Assembly: GCF_029269825.1 (NCBI RefSeq)
Contig: NZ_JARJHU010000008.1
Location: 186,001-250,000 of the forward strand
Direction: 5' to 3'
Length of the DNA: 64,000 bases
From: Pedobacter sp. JY14-1
Lineage (GTDB): Bacteria; Bacteroidota; Bacteroidia; Sphingobacteriales; Sphingobacteriaceae
A model generated the notes under the pieces. It was not told the DNA's origin. It was given only the letters and a program-made list of their open reading frames with translations, and searched no databases. Made by a program: the position numbers and the translations under genes. Of the stretch, positions 52,800 to 62,555 are shown one piece after another; positions within the stretch are counted from its first letter, which is position 1, and each line of letters begins with the position of its first letter.

Positions 52800-53582
52800 C
52801 TATTGATTGAGCTGGGTAAGATGCTGAGTGAGTGTGATGAAGTCATCAACAGACAATTGCTCGGCCCGCTTTTCAAAAAAGGGATGGTTGTCCATCTTAT
52901 CTTTAGGGAGCACCGCCGACAGGGCATTCCGTAAGGTTTTACGGCGCTGGTTGAAGCCCGCTTTTACGGTGCGCCAGAACAGCTTCTCATCACAGGGTAG
53001 TGTATGGACCTCGTTCCGGCTGAGCCTGATGACGCCTGAGTTTACTTTTGGCGGCGGGTTGAAGGTGCCCGGTTTAACGGTAAATAGGTATTCGATATGG
53101 TAATAGGCCTGAATGAGGACGCTCAGGATGCCATATTCCTTGGTGCCTGGCTTCGAGGCACAGCGTTCAGCAACTTCCTTCTGGAACATCCCGACCATTT
53201 CCACAACCCTGTCCCTGTTGTCCAGTATCTTGAACAGGATCTGAGAGGAGATGTTGTAAGGAAAATTTCCGATAACCGCGAACTTCCCGGGAAAAATGGT
53301 GCCCAGGTCGAGCTGAAGAAAATCTCCGTGGATGAGCCGGGTACCCAGTTGCGGATATTTTTGTTGCAGAAAGGCACAGGACTCTGCGTCGATATCGATG
53401 AGATGGGTTTCCAGTTCTGTCCTTTCGAGCAGGAAATCGGAAAGGATACCCATACCGGGACCGACTTCAAGGACCTGCTTGTACTGGCTGGTATGCACCA
53501 GGGCATTGACGATCCTGGCCGCAATATTCTTATCTGTAAGAAAATGCTGCCCTAAATGCTTTTTTGCCTTGACCAAACTCAT
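52800..53582 (-). CDS. rsmA: 16S rRNA A1518/A1519 dimethyltransferase KsgA
   Basis: Dimethylates two adenines near the 3' end of 16S rRNA during 30S maturation. The 260-residue protein from ATG 53582 (MSLVKAKKHLGQHFLTD) has LEVGPGMGILSDFLL for S-adenosylmethionine, the catalytic VIGNFPYNISSQILFK, and the C-terminal domain with FNQRRKTLRNALS. A TTG eight codons upstream is less likely. It is divergent from pdxA and followed at once by a dehydrogenase gene. Confidence 0.97.
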   Translation of the reverse strand: MSLVKAKKHLGQHFLTDKNIAARIVNALVHTSQYKQVLEVGPGMGILSDFLLERTELETHLIDIDAESCAFLQQKYPQLGTRLIHGDFLQLDLGTIFPGKFAVIGNFPYNISSQILFKILDNRDRVVEMVGMFQKEVAERCASKPGTKEYGILSVLIQAYYHIEYLFTVKPGTFNPPPKVNSGVIRLSRNEVHTLPCDEKLFWRTVKAGFNQRRKTLRNALSAVLPKDKMDNHPFFEKRAEQLSVDDFITLTQHLTQLNQ

Positions 53583-53683
53583 ATCCCGATTTGTTAATGG
53601 CTGCAAAATAAGGAAAGTTTTACCAGTATAGGACCAACATTAGGGTGGAATTCTGTAATTTGCGCTAAATTTCTGGTCGGATT

Positions 53684-54763
53684 ATGAGCAATAAAATTAA
53701 AATCGGGATAAGTACAGGAGATATCAACGGGATCGGAATGGAGGTCATCCTCAAGACTTTAGCCGAGGCTAGCATACTGGAATATTGTACACCCATTGTG
53801 TACGGGCACACTAAAGTTGCTTCGTATCACCGCAAGGCACTGGGTATAAACGATGTGACCTTTAATATCATTACCGAGGCCGAAGCGGCCAGTGCCAAAA
53901 AGCCCAACCTGATCAATTGCTGGGAAGAAGATGTGAAGATAGACCTCGGGACAGCCAATGAAACTGGTGGAAAGTACGCGTTGCTGTCACTGGAGAGGGC
54001 AACGGACGATCTGGTAAAAGGGCATATTGATGCGCTCGTAACTGCTCCGATCAACAAAAACAACATACAATCGGAAACTTTCACGTTTCCGGGACATACA
54101 GAATACCTGCAGCAAAGAAGCGGTGGCAATGATGTGCTGATGTTCATGATCACCGACAACTTAAAGGTAGGCGTAGTGACGGGGCATATCCCGGTAGAAA
54201 AGGTGGCCCAGAGCGTAAGCAGGGAAAAGATCGTGAAAAAGCTGATGATGATGAACGAAAGCCTGAAGAAGGACTTCTGGATCGGGAAGCCAAAAATAGC
54301 GGTACTTGGGCTGAACCCTCATGCAGGCGACAACGGCCTTCTGGGTACGGAAGAAGAAAAGATAATTATCCCGGCCATACAGGATGCCTTCGATAAAGGG
54401 GTGATCTGTTTTGGCCCCTACCCTGCTGACGGCTTCTTCGGCAACGGCACCTATAAGCAGTTTGACGCGGTGCTGGCCATGTATCACGACCAGGGCCTGG
54501 TCCCGTTCAAAACCATTGCTTTTGGCACAGGCGTAAATTTTACGGCAGGGCTGAAATTTGTACGCACCTCACCTGACCATGGAACAGGTTATGATATCGC
54601 AGGTAAAAATCTTGCCAACCCTTCTTCTTTTGCAGAAGCGGTTTACTCGGCCATACATATCGTGAAACGCCGGAGGGAACAGGAAGCGATGTTGTCCAAT
54701 CAGCTGAGGGGCGGCGGAAAAGTGGTGGAAACGGCCTTCGACCTTAAGGACGATGCGAGCTAG
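53684..54763 (+). CDS. pdxA: 4-hydroxythreonine-4-phosphate dehydrogenase PdxA
   Basis: PdxA oxidises 4-phosphohydroxy-L-threonine in the DXP-dependent vitamin B6 route. The 359-residue protein has GISTGDINGIGMEVIL, ALVTAPINKNNIQ, and the three metal His in FPGHTEYL, LNPHAGDNG and MYHDQGLVPFK. The NAD part contains VRTSPDHGTGYDIAGK. Length is slightly above the E. coli enzyme (329). It stands alone in its transcript; the DUF177 gene has a separate promoter. Confidence 0.97.
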   Translation: MSNKIKIGISTGDINGIGMEVILKTLAEASILEYCTPIVYGHTKVASYHRKALGINDVTFNIITEAEAASAKKPNLINCWEEDVKIDLGTANETGGKYALLSLERATDDLVKGHIDALVTAPINKNNIQSETFTFPGHTEYLQQRSGGNDVLMFMITDNLKVGVVTGHIPVEKVAQSVSREKIVKKLMMMNESLKKDFWIGKPKIAVLGLNPHAGDNGLLGTEEEKIIIPAIQDAFDKGVICFGPYPADGFFGNGTYKQFDAVLAMYHDQGLVPFKTIAFGTGVNFTAGLKFVRTSPDHGTGYDIAGKNLANPSSFAEAVYSAIHIVKRRREQEAMLSNQLRGGGKVVETAFDLKDDAS

Positions 54764-54779
54764 CATTTTTTAAATAACA

Positions 54780-54811
54780 TTTTAGGATTATTAAATTAAT
54801 CCTTACATTTG
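54780..54811 (+). promoter_or_regulatory. Promoter of the DUF177-rpmF-plsX-fabH cluster
   Basis: TTTT/TTTA at 54780-54784, a spacer of about 19-20 bases and a perfect -7 box TACATTTG (54804-54811). Transcription would start near 54817, which places any upstream TTG at 54809 outside the message. Confidence 0.6.
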
Positions 54812-54832
54812 CGGGCTAAAATTTTGTTACAA

Positions 54833-55366
54833 TTGAAAGCTTTAAAACAATTTTCAATACCGTTTACCGGCTTAAAAATTGGCAAACATCAGTTTGATTT
54901 CGAGATTGATAACAATTTTTTTGACGCTTTTGAGTACTCCCTTGTAAAAAAGGGCGACCTGAAAGCTGAGGTTGAGCTGGACAAACAGGAAACCATGCTG
55001 ATCCTGCAGTTCCGTATAGACGGAACGATCGTGCTGGATTGCGACAAGTGCCTGGCAGCGTTCAATTCACCGGTGAGCATCCGTGAGCGGCAGATCGTAA
55101 AGTTTGCCGAGGATGAACTGCAGAGCGATGACCTGGAAATCATCGTACTGCACAAGAAGGAGACTGAAATTGATATTTCAGGGCTTATCTACGAGTTCAT
55201 CACTGTTGCCGTTCCTTACGTTAAGTTCTGTGAGGAAAACGGGGACGGACAGCAATGCGATCAGGAAATGATTGCAAGGCTGGAAAGCCTGTCAACGGGC
55301 GCACAAAAGGAAGAAGAGGAAACAGATGAGGACCCGAGGTGGGACGCATTAAAGAAATTAAAATAA
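54833..55366 (+). CDS. DUF177 (YceD-like) protein
   Basis: A 177-residue protein that usually precedes rpmF; YceD-type proteins are linked to 23S rRNA accumulation. It shows ETMLILQFRIDGTIVLDCDKCLAAF with the conserved Cys pair (CDKC), LEIIVLHKKETEIDISGLIYEF and the acidic tail EEEETDEDPRWDALKKLK. No ATG lies in frame at the start. I choose TTG 54833 (MKALKQFSIPF), because the other TTG at 54809 is part of the -7 box. It ends 20 bases before rpmF, the conserved order. Confidence 0.88.
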   Translation: MKALKQFSIPFTGLKIGKHQFDFEIDNNFFDAFEYSLVKKGDLKAEVELDKQETMLILQFRIDGTIVLDCDKCLAAFNSPVSIRERQIVKFAEDELQSDDLEIIVLHKKETEIDISGLIYEFITVAVPYVKFCEENGDGQQCDQEMIARLESLSTGAQKEEEETDEDPRWDALKKLK

Positions 55367-55386
55367 AATAATTAAATAAACTAGCA

Positions 55387-55578
55387 ATGGCACATCCAAA
55401 ACGCAAGGTTTCTAAGAGCAGAAGAGATAAAAGAAGAACGCACTATAAGGCAGATGCCCCTTCTCTGGCAACATGCCAGACAACTGGTGCGATCCATGTC
55501 CCACACCGCGCTTATAACGTTGACGGCAACCTGTATTACAACGGTAAACTGGTTATTGAAAACACCTCTATAGGTTAA
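55387..55578 (+). CDS. rpmF: 50S ribosomal protein L32
   Basis: A 63-residue ribosomal protein starting [17 protein letters not shown], the standard L32 opening. Of the usual four zinc-ligand Cys only one is left ([16 protein letters not shown]), so this is the zinc-independent form. It sits between DUF177 and plsX as in most bacteria. The 96 bases before plsX hold no clear promoter or terminator. Confidence 0.97.
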   Translation: MAHPKRKVSKSRRDKRRTHYKADAPSLATCQTTGAIHVPHRAYNVDGNLYYNGKLVIENTSIG

Positions 55579-55674
55579 TTTTTCTAAAAAATAGTTTGTG
55601 TTTTAAGTCATCTAAAGGTTAACTTAGGGACTTGAACGAGGGCCCAAAATCCTCTGCGCAAACTGATTTTTACT

Positions 55675-56616
55675 ATGAAAATAGGTCTCGATATAATGGG
55701 CGGGGACTATGCTCCCAAAGCAAATGTTTTGGGAGCAATAGCAGCCCATCCATTGTTATCACCGGATGAGCAGATTGTGCTGATCGGTGACACCAAACAG
55801 ATTAAACCGCTGATATCAGAGAACGGTTTTGATCCCGGCCTTTTCGAGTATATTCATACTGAAGAGGTCATCGGTATGGGCGAGCATCCGACCAAGGCTA
55901 TCGTACAAAAGCCTAACTCCAGCATTTCAATAGGGTTCGAAATGCTGAAAAACGGCGAACTGGATTCTTTTGCCAGCGCCGGTAACTCTGGCGCCATGCT
56001 TGTTGGTGCGGTATTCAGTGTAAAAACGATACCCGGCATCATCAGACCCTGTCTTACCACTTTTCTTCCTAAACTGAGCGGCGGCATAGGCCTTATGCTG
56101 GATGTTGGCGCAAACGCAGACTGCAAACCTGATGTGTTGCTGCAGTTTGGCGTCCTTGGCAGCCTGTATGCAGAAAATGTAATGCACATCAATAATCCTA
56201 AAGTCGCGCTGATGAATATCGGCGAAGAAGATGAGAAAGGCAATATGCTGAGCATGGCCACTTTCCCGTTGATGAAGGAAACCAAGCTTTTCAATTTTGT
56301 GGGAAATGTGGAAGGGAGAGACCTTTTCAATGATAAGGCAGATGTTGTGGTATGTGACGGCTTTACGGGCAATGTGATGCTTAAGCTTGCAGAATCTTTT
56401 TATGTATTGACCCTGAAGAGGGGGCTGAAGGACGAATTCTTTGACCGTTTCAATTATGAAACCTATGGCGGCAGTCCTGTTCTTGGTGTAAATGCACCGG
56501 TTGTTATTGGCCACGGCATATCGAGCCCCATGGCCATAAAAAATATCATACTACAATCTAGGGATATGGTAACCACCGGCCTGGTGGGTAAGATACAGGC
56601 CGCATTTAATAATTAA
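55675..56616 (+). CDS. plsX: Phosphate acyltransferase PlsX
   Basis: PlsX makes acyl-phosphate from acyl-ACP for phospholipid synthesis. The 313-residue protein has the family start [53 protein letters not shown] and [16 protein letters not shown]. Membrane-peripheral. FabH starts 8 bases after its stop, so the rpmF-plsX-fabH order links ribosome and lipid genes in one transcript. Confidence 0.97.
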   Translation: MKIGLDIMGGDYAPKANVLGAIAAHPLLSPDEQIVLIGDTKQIKPLISENGFDPGLFEYIHTEEVIGMGEHPTKAIVQKPNSSISIGFEMLKNGELDSFASAGNSGAMLVGAVFSVKTIPGIIRPCLTTFLPKLSGGIGLMLDVGANADCKPDVLLQFGVLGSLYAENVMHINNPKVALMNIGEEDEKGNMLSMATFPLMKETKLFNFVGNVEGRDLFNDKADVVVCDGFTGNVMLKLAESFYVLTLKRGLKDEFFDRFNYETYGGSPVLGVNAPVVIGHGISSPMAIKNIILQSRDMVTTGLVGKIQAAFNN

Positions 56617-56624
56617 AAGATAAG

Positions 56625-57614
56625 ATGAGTAAAATTCACGCTGCGATTACTGCGGTTAATGGTTATGTTCCTGAGTATGTATTGACGAACAAGGAACTGG
56701 AATCTATTGTGGATACGACCGACGAGTGGATAACGACCAGGACCGGGATAAAAGAGCGCAGGATACTGAAGGGGGAAGGTCTGGGCACATCTGATCTTGC
56801 TGTTGAGGCGGTGAACGGCCTTCTGAAGAAACGCGGCATCGGTGCCGAAGAAATAGAACTCATCATCTTTTGCACGACAACTCCCGATATGCCCTTCCCT
56901 GCCACGGCGAATATCCTGGCAGATAAGGTCGGTGCGAAGAATGCCTGGGGATATGACCTGCAGGCAGCCTGTTCGGGTTTTATCTTTGGTCTCGCTACGG
57001 GTGCGCAGTTCATTGAATCCGGAAAGCATAAAAAGGTGCTGGTTATAGGTGGAGATAAAATGTCTTCCATCGTAAATTATAATGACCGTACGACCTGCAT
57101 TATTTTCGGGGACGGTTGCGGAGCGGTTTTACTGGAACCTGATGCGGAAGGCTACGGGGTGATGGATTCCATACTCAAGACCGACGGATCTGGCATGCAG
57201 TTTCTACACCAGAAAGCGGGAGGTTCGGTAAGGCCCGCCTCTCATGAAACGGTAGATAACCATGAACATTCGGTTTACCAGGAAGGCCAGACTGTATTTA
57301 AGTTTGCGGTAACCAAAATGGCTGATGTAGCTGCTGAGATCATGGACCGCAATGGCCTGGTCTCAGAAGATGTCGCATGGCTGGTGCCACACCAGGCAAA
57401 CAAACGGATCATTGATGCGACGGCTTCCAGAATGGGCGTGGGACCCGAAAAGGTGATGATCAATATTCAGCGCTACGGAAACACCACCAATGGTACGATA
57501 CCGCTTTGCCTGTGGGAATGGGAGAGTCAGCTGAAAAAAGGAGACAATATTATTCTTGCCGCGTTTGGCGGTGGCTTTACCTGGGGCTCTGTCTACTTAA
57601 AGTGGGCTTATTAG
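56625..57614 (+). CDS. fabH: Beta-ketoacyl-ACP synthase III FabH
   Basis: Starts fatty-acid chains by joining acyl-CoA and malonyl-ACP. The 329-residue thiolase-fold enzyme has the Cys in [13 protein letters not shown], the His in [12 protein letters not shown] and the Asn in [17 protein letters not shown], a complete Cys-His-Asn triad. Start [16 protein letters not shown] is typical. In branched-chain producers such as Bacteroidota it takes branched primers; that preference is not readable here. Confidence 0.96.
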   Translation: MSKIHAAITAVNGYVPEYVLTNKELESIVDTTDEWITTRTGIKERRILKGEGLGTSDLAVEAVNGLLKKRGIGAEEIELIIFCTTTPDMPFPATANILADKVGAKNAWGYDLQAACSGFIFGLATGAQFIESGKHKKVLVIGGDKMSSIVNYNDRTTCIIFGDGCGAVLLEPDAEGYGVMDSILKTDGSGMQFLHQKAGGSVRPASHETVDNHEHSVYQEGQTVFKFAVTKMADVAAEIMDRNGLVSEDVAWLVPHQANKRIIDATASRMGVGPEKVMINIQRYGNTTNGTIPLCLWEWESQLKKGDNIILAAFGGGFTWGSVYLKWAY

Positions 57615-57684
57615 TCACATTTATCATAATTATATCATACATTCGTTGATTCTAAACACATTGTTTTCTTAATAACACCAAAAA

Positions 57685-58173
57685 ATGGATATTAAACAAA
57701 TTCAGGAACTCATTAAATTTGTTTCTCGTTCGGGAGTAAATGAAGTGGCTATTGAGCAGCAGGACTTCAAGATAACAATAAAGACCAATCAAACACCTAC
57801 TGTTGTTCATGCGACAGTTCCGGTTGCGGCTCCGGTTCCTCCTGCAGCAGCCCTGGCGGCAGCACCGCAAGCGGTACCGGCTACAGCGGAAACCAAGTCT
57901 GCAGCCCCTTCGGCAGCTGAAGATACTTCTAAATACATCACCATCAAATCTCCGATGATCGGTACTTTCTACCGCTCTTCAAGCCCTGAAAAGCCGTCTT
58001 TTGTGAATGTAGGCGATGAAGTTTCTGCCGGAAAGGTAATCTGCATCATCGAGGCGATGAAACTGTTCAATGAGATTGAAAGTGAAGTGTCCGGAAAGAT
58101 CGTAAAGGTGCTTGTTGATAATGCTTCTCCTGTAGAGTATGATCAGCCTTTATTTTTAGTAGAACCGATTTAA
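57685..58173 (+). CDS. accB: Biotin carboxyl carrier protein of acetyl-CoA carboxylase
   Basis: Carries the biotin that moves CO2 between AccC and the carboxyltransferase. The 162-residue protein has an N-terminal domain (MDIKQIQELIKFVSRSGVNE), an Ala/Pro-rich linker (about 48-85) and the biotinyl domain with the acceptor Lys in IIEAMKLFNEIE. It precedes accC by 37 bases, the usual order. The 70-base gap after fabH contains TACATTCG (57638-57645), a weak -7-like box. Confidence 0.97.
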   Translation: MDIKQIQELIKFVSRSGVNEVAIEQQDFKITIKTNQTPTVVHATVPVAAPVPPAAALAAAPQAVPATAETKSAAPSAAEDTSKYITIKSPMIGTFYRSSSPEKPSFVNVGDEVSAGKVICIIEAMKLFNEIESEVSGKIVKVLVDNASPVEYDQPLFLVEPI

Positions 58174-58210
58174 TATTGCCGCAGGCAAACTGCACGATAT
58201 CAACTAAACT

Positions 58211-59551
58211 ATGTTTAAAAAAATATTAATTGCCAACAGGGGCGAGATCGCTTTGCGTATCATCCGGACCTGTAAGGAAATGGGTATTAAGACGGTAGCT
58301 GTATATTCTACTGCCGACAGGGAAAGTTTACACGTCCGTTTCGCTGACGAAGCGGTATGTATCGGCCCTCCTCCCAGCAAGGACTCTTACCTGAGCATTC
58401 CTAATATCATCTCTGCCGCGGAATTAACCAATGCTGATGCGATCCATCCCGGATACGGGTTCCTGTCTGAGAATGCAAAGTTCTCTTCCGTCTGCCGTGA
58501 TTACGGTATTAAGTTTATCGGTGCTACACCGGAGCAGATCAACGCAATGGGCGACAAGGCTTCTGCCAAGGACACCATGAAAAAAGCCGGTGTACCTACC
58601 ATTCCGGGTTCTGAAGGTTTGCTGGAAAGTGTGAAAGAAGGCATAAAGCTGGCGAATGAAATGGGCTATCCGGTAATCCTTAAGGCGACTGCAGGTGGTG
58701 GCGGCCGCGGCATGCGGGTGATCTGGAAGGATGAAGATTTCGAGAATGCATGGGACAGCGCCCGTCAGGAATCTGGAGCTGCATTTGGAAATGACGGCCT
58801 GTACCTTGAGAAATATATCGAAGATCCCCGCCATATTGAAATACAGATTATCGGTGACCAGTACGGAAAGGCTTGTCACTTATCTGAACGTGACTGCTCA
58901 ATACAACGCAGGCATCAGAAGCTGGTAGAAGAGGCTCCCTCTCCGTTCATGACGCCAGAGCTTCGCGAGAAAATGGGTGAAGCTGCTGTTAAGGGCGCAA
59001 TAGCTGTTCAGTACGAAGGCGCGGGTACCATCGAGTTCCTGGTAGACAAACACCGCAATTTCTATTTTATGGAGATGAATACCCGTATTCAGGTAGAACA
59101 CCCGGTTACTGAAGAAGTGATTAACTATGACCTGATCAAAGAGCAGATCAAGGTAGCTTCCGGTGTTCCGATCTCCGGAAAGAATTATATGCCGGATATG
59201 CATGCGATCGAATGCAGGATCAATGCAGAGGACCCGTTCAATGGCTTCAGGCCCAGCCCGGGAAAGATCACCAACTTCCATTCTCCCGGCGGTCATGGTG
59301 TCCGTGTGGATACACACGTATACTCAGGCTATCAGATTCCGCCTAACTATGACTCAATGATTGCCAAACTGATCTGTGTAGCGCAGACGCGTGAAGAAGC
59401 GATCAGCACCATGGAGCGTGCATTAAGTGAGTTTGTAATAGAAGGTATCAAGACAACGATCCCTTTCCATCTGAAGTTGATGAAGGACCCGAATTTCAGG
59501 GCAGGTAACTTTACCACCAAATTTATGGAGACTTTTGAATTTTCAGAATAG
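58211..59551 (+). CDS. accC: Biotin carboxylase subunit of acetyl-CoA carboxylase
   Basis: Carboxylates biotin on AccB with ATP and bicarbonate. The 446-residue ATP-grasp protein has the N-terminal [20 protein letters not shown], the glycine-rich ATP loop [34 protein letters not shown], and the catalytic [16 protein letters not shown]. Length is typical. The transcript ends at the terminator 59590-59622. Confidence 0.97.
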   Translation: MFKKILIANRGEIALRIIRTCKEMGIKTVAVYSTADRESLHVRFADEAVCIGPPPSKDSYLSIPNIISAAELTNADAIHPGYGFLSENAKFSSVCRDYGIKFIGATPEQINAMGDKASAKDTMKKAGVPTIPGSEGLLESVKEGIKLANEMGYPVILKATAGGGGRGMRVIWKDEDFENAWDSARQESGAAFGNDGLYLEKYIEDPRHIEIQIIGDQYGKACHLSERDCSIQRRHQKLVEEAPSPFMTPELREKMGEAAVKGAIAVQYEGAGTIEFLVDKHRNFYFMEMNTRIQVEHPVTEEVINYDLIKEQIKVASGVPISGKNYMPDMHAIECRINAEDPFNGFRPSPGKITNFHSPGGHGVRVDTHVYSGYQIPPNYDSMIAKLICVAQTREEAISTMERALSEFVIEGIKTTIPFHLKLMKDPNFRAGNFTTKFMETFEFSE

Positions 59552-59589
59552 CATCAAAATAGGTACGAATTCTAACATTTAAAACGCAA

Positions 59590-59622
59590 ATACCATTCTA
59601 AATAAAACAGAATGGTATTTTT
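59590..59622 (+). terminator. Rho-independent terminator after accC
   Basis: ATACCATTCT (59590-59599) and AGAATGGTAT (59609-59618) form a perfect 10-bp stem followed by five T. The same T-run gives TATTTTTG (59616-59623), a perfect -7 box just ahead of tatC, so the site may end one transcript and start the next. Confidence 0.8.
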
Positions 59623-59639
59623 GTTTACAAATAAGATAC

Positions 59640-60506
59640 ATGAGCAACTCAAATAAAAGAGACCTGATCGGGGCCATAAAGGAAAAAGGAAAGAACCTGG
59701 AAGCGGAAATGTCCTTCTTTGATCATATTGACGTACTCAGGAAGCATTTGCTCCGTGCGCTTGCCGTAGTCTTTGTCCTGACACTCGGAGCCTTTTACTT
59801 CACGGATTTCATTTTTAACACAGTAATCATGGGGCCTAAAAATCCTGGTTTCTGGACTTACCGAATGATGTGCAAACTGGTGGAAATGTTCCCGCAGCTG
59901 GGCCCGGACTTCTGTATCACCAAGATCGATGCAAAGATCATCAATACCGAAATGGCCGGACAGTTTACCTTACAGTTAAACTCATGTGTGATGGTAGGCA
60001 TCGTACTAGGTATCCCCTATCTGCTGTTTGAGCTCTGGCTTTTTGTGAAACCAGCGCTGCATGACAATGAACGAAAATCTGCCAGTGGCTTTGTTGCCTT
60101 TGCTTCGGTTTTATTTTTCGTAGGTATACTCTTTGGCTATTACATCGTATGTCCGCTTTCGATCAACTTCCTGACTAATTTTACAGTAAGCCCGGATATA
60201 CAGAATACGTTTACAATAGATTCCTATCTGTCATCTGTAATGACGCTCACACTCGGATCTGGTGTGATCTTCCAGCTGCCGGTAATTATCTTTATTCTCT
60301 CAAAGCTGGGGATAATGACTCCGGCATTTATGCGCTCAAGCAGAAGATATGCTATCGTAATTATTCTGATCGTAGCGGCGGTAGTAACTCCTACCGCTGA
60401 TCCGTTTACCATGATGGTGGTAGCCACGCCGTTATTTGTGCTTTATGAAATGAGTATCTACATTTCGGCAAACATAGAACGTAAAAGAAATAAAGCACTA
60501 AAATAA
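59640..60506 (+). CDS. tatC: Twin-arginine translocase subunit TatC
   Basis: Receptor subunit of the Tat system, which exports folded proteins. The 288-residue inner-membrane protein has the N-terminal MSFFDHIDVLRKHLLRALAV, the family signature around FELWLFVKPALHDNERK, and six spans ending VVTPTADPFTMMVVATPLFVLYEMSIYIS. tatA/B are not in the window. It abuts rpiB (1-base gap). Confidence 0.96.
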   Translation: MSNSNKRDLIGAIKEKGKNLEAEMSFFDHIDVLRKHLLRALAVVFVLTLGAFYFTDFIFNTVIMGPKNPGFWTYRMMCKLVEMFPQLGPDFCITKIDAKIINTEMAGQFTLQLNSCVMVGIVLGIPYLLFELWLFVKPALHDNERKSASGFVAFASVLFFVGILFGYYIVCPLSINFLTNFTVSPDIQNTFTIDSYLSSVMTLTLGSGVIFQLPVIIFILSKLGIMTPAFMRSSRRYAIVIILIVAAVVTPTADPFTMMVVATPLFVLYEMSIYISANIERKRNKALK

Positions 60507-60507
60507 C

Positions 60508-60945
60508 ATGTCAACAGAAAAGATAAAAATTGCCATTGGGGCAGACCATGCCGGATTTGAATACAAGGAGCTGTTACGTGAGTATCTTGCAGATTATGAA
60601 GTAAAGGACTTCGGGACCTATTCGCCGGATTCCGTGGATTACCCCGACTTTGCCCATCCTGTAGCCTCGGCTGTGGAGAATGGGGAATTTACCTTTGGTA
60701 TTCTGGTCTGCGGAAGCGCCAATGGCGTAGCAATTACGGCAAACAAACACCAACAAATCCGTGCTGCCATTTGTTGGCTCAATGAATTGGCCGCGCTGGC
60801 CAGACAACATAACAATGCAAACGTGTTGTGCATACCTGCGCGCTTCGTTTCAGAAGATCTGGCAAAACAGATGGCCGATACTTTTATAACTACTGCCTTT
60901 GAGGGTGGCCGGCATGCGGGCCGTGTCGGAAAAATATCCTGTTAG
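60508..60945 (+). CDS. rpiB: Ribose 5-phosphate isomerase B
   Basis: Interconverts ribose 5-phosphate and ribulose 5-phosphate. The 145-residue protein has IAIGADHAGFEYKELL, SVDYPDFAHPVA, and the active-site Cys-containing loop LVCGSANGVAITANKH, with C-terminal GGRHAGRVGKI. It is packed between tatC and the M28 peptidase gene with gaps of 1 and 2 bases, so all three are one transcript. Confidence 0.96.
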   Translation: MSTEKIKIAIGADHAGFEYKELLREYLADYEVKDFGTYSPDSVDYPDFAHPVASAVENGEFTFGILVCGSANGVAITANKHQQIRAAICWLNELAALARQHNNANVLCIPARFVSEDLAKQMADTFITTAFEGGRHAGRVGKISC

Positions 60946-60947
60946 CG

Positions 60948-62531
60948 ATGAAAAAAGCACTTTTGTACTCGGTTGCCGGACTGTTGCTAAGCGCAACGGC
61001 AGTTGCACAGAATAAAACCGCGATTAAGTTTAGTCAGACGATCAACAAGGACAATGCCTATAAGCACCTTTCTGTTCTGGCTTCTGACGAGTACGAAGGC
61101 CGGGAGACGGGTACTCCCGGAGGCTGGAAAGCAGCCGATTATATCCGGGAGCATTTCAGAGCAGCGGGGCTGAAGGGACCGGTAAGCGGTGGATATTTTC
61201 AACCGGTGGATATGGCAAAGTTTGAACTTTCCCAGGTACTTACTGTCGATGGTGACCCTGCAGAACCCCTGAAGGATTTTTATGTGAATCCGCAGATCGT
61301 TTTACCTAAAGGCTTTACGCTGAGTGTCCCTTCAGTTCTCTTCGGCGGATATGGGCTCGTAAAGGAAGGTTATGATGACTTTCAGGGTAACGAAATTTCC
61401 GGAAAAGTGGTCATGATCCTGAAGTCAAGGCCTTCGGGAGAGCAAGGTGGTGAAGCTTTACCTGCATTGAACGCCCGCCTGAAGTATCTGGCAGCGCATC
61501 AGGCAGCCGCAGTCCTTGTTGTCGACCCCCAGGTGGATGATATGCCGGATAATCTTAAAAGATACCTGCAGTCCGAACAGCTGGTGATGAAGAGTAAGGA
61601 ATACCTGGAGACATTGAATAGCACCCAGCCCACGCCTGTAATCAATATAGGAAGTGCCATTGCAGATAAGATTCTTGGTGTCTCCGGATCTGGGCTCGCG
61701 GCCCTGAGGGCAAAGCTGGCTGAAGGTAAAACTGCTGCAACGGAAGTCAGGGTGCCTTTGAGCATTTGTGCCGGCAAAAAGGAAAATAAAGTAAGGGCAG
61801 AAAATGTTCTGGGCTTCCTGGAAGGCAGTGATCCTAAGTTAAAACATGAAGTACTGGTCATTACAGGACATTATGACCATATCGGTATAAATCCGGACGC
61901 CAAAGGAGACGATAAGATCAATAACGGTGCCGATGACGACGGTTCGGGGACGACTGGCGTACTGATGATCGCCGAAGCATTTGCAAAGGCAAAAAAAGCG
62001 GGGTACGGTCCTAAAAGAAGCATTTTGTTCATGACGGTGACCGGCGAGGAAAAAGGATTGCTCGGATCGGAGTGGTATTCTGAAAACCCGGTCTTTCCAC
62101 TGGAAAAAACCATTACCAATTTAAATATTGATATGATCGGCCGGGGGGACAAGGAGCGTGCCCAGGACAATAACTTCGTATACATTATCGGATCTGACAT
62201 GCTGAGTTCTGACCTCGACCGGATCGGGAAAAAGGCGAATAAGGATTACGTGAACATTAAACTGGACGAGAAATACAACAACCGTACTGATCCTAACCGG
62301 TTTTATTACCGCTCTGACCATTATAACTTTGCCAAACATGGCATTCCGGTCATCTTTTATTTCAACGGGGTTCATGAGGACTATCACCAGCCTGGAGACG
62401 AGGTGAGCAAGATCGACTTTCCAATGCTTGCAAAAAGGAGCCGGCTGGTATATTTTACCGCCTGGGAACTTGCGAATGCTGCGAAACGCCCGGCAGTAGA
62501 TAAGAATGAGGATGGCAGTCCTAAGAAATAG
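60948..62531 (+). CDS. Secreted M28-family aminopeptidase with PA domain
   Basis: A 527-residue exported zinc peptidase (signal LLYSVAGLLLSATAVAQ). A protease-associated domain (about 120-280) is inserted ahead of the M28 core. Zinc ligands and catalytic residues are all present: GHYDHIG, NGADDDGSG, TGEEKGLLGSEWY, IDMIGR and the final His in DYHQPGDEVSK. It removes N-terminal amino acids from peptides in the periplasm or outside. It starts 2 bases after rpiB. Confidence 0.94.
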   Translation: MKKALLYSVAGLLLSATAVAQNKTAIKFSQTINKDNAYKHLSVLASDEYEGRETGTPGGWKAADYIREHFRAAGLKGPVSGGYFQPVDMAKFELSQVLTVDGDPAEPLKDFYVNPQIVLPKGFTLSVPSVLFGGYGLVKEGYDDFQGNEISGKVVMILKSRPSGEQGGEALPALNARLKYLAAHQAAAVLVVDPQVDDMPDNLKRYLQSEQLVMKSKEYLETLNSTQPTPVINIGSAIADKILGVSGSGLAALRAKLAEGKTAATEVRVPLSICAGKKENKVRAENVLGFLEGSDPKLKHEVLVITGHYDHIGINPDAKGDDKINNGADDDGSGTTGVLMIAEAFAKAKKAGYGPKRSILFMTVTGEEKGLLGSEWYSENPVFPLEKTITNLNIDMIGRGDKERAQDNNFVYIIGSDMLSSDLDRIGKKANKDYVNIKLDEKYNNRTDPNRFYYRSDHYNFAKHGIPVIFYFNGVHEDYHQPGDEVSKIDFPMLAKRSRLVYFTAWELANAAKRPAVDKNEDGSPKK

Positions 62532-62555
62532 GGGTTTTGAATAATAAATAGAGCT

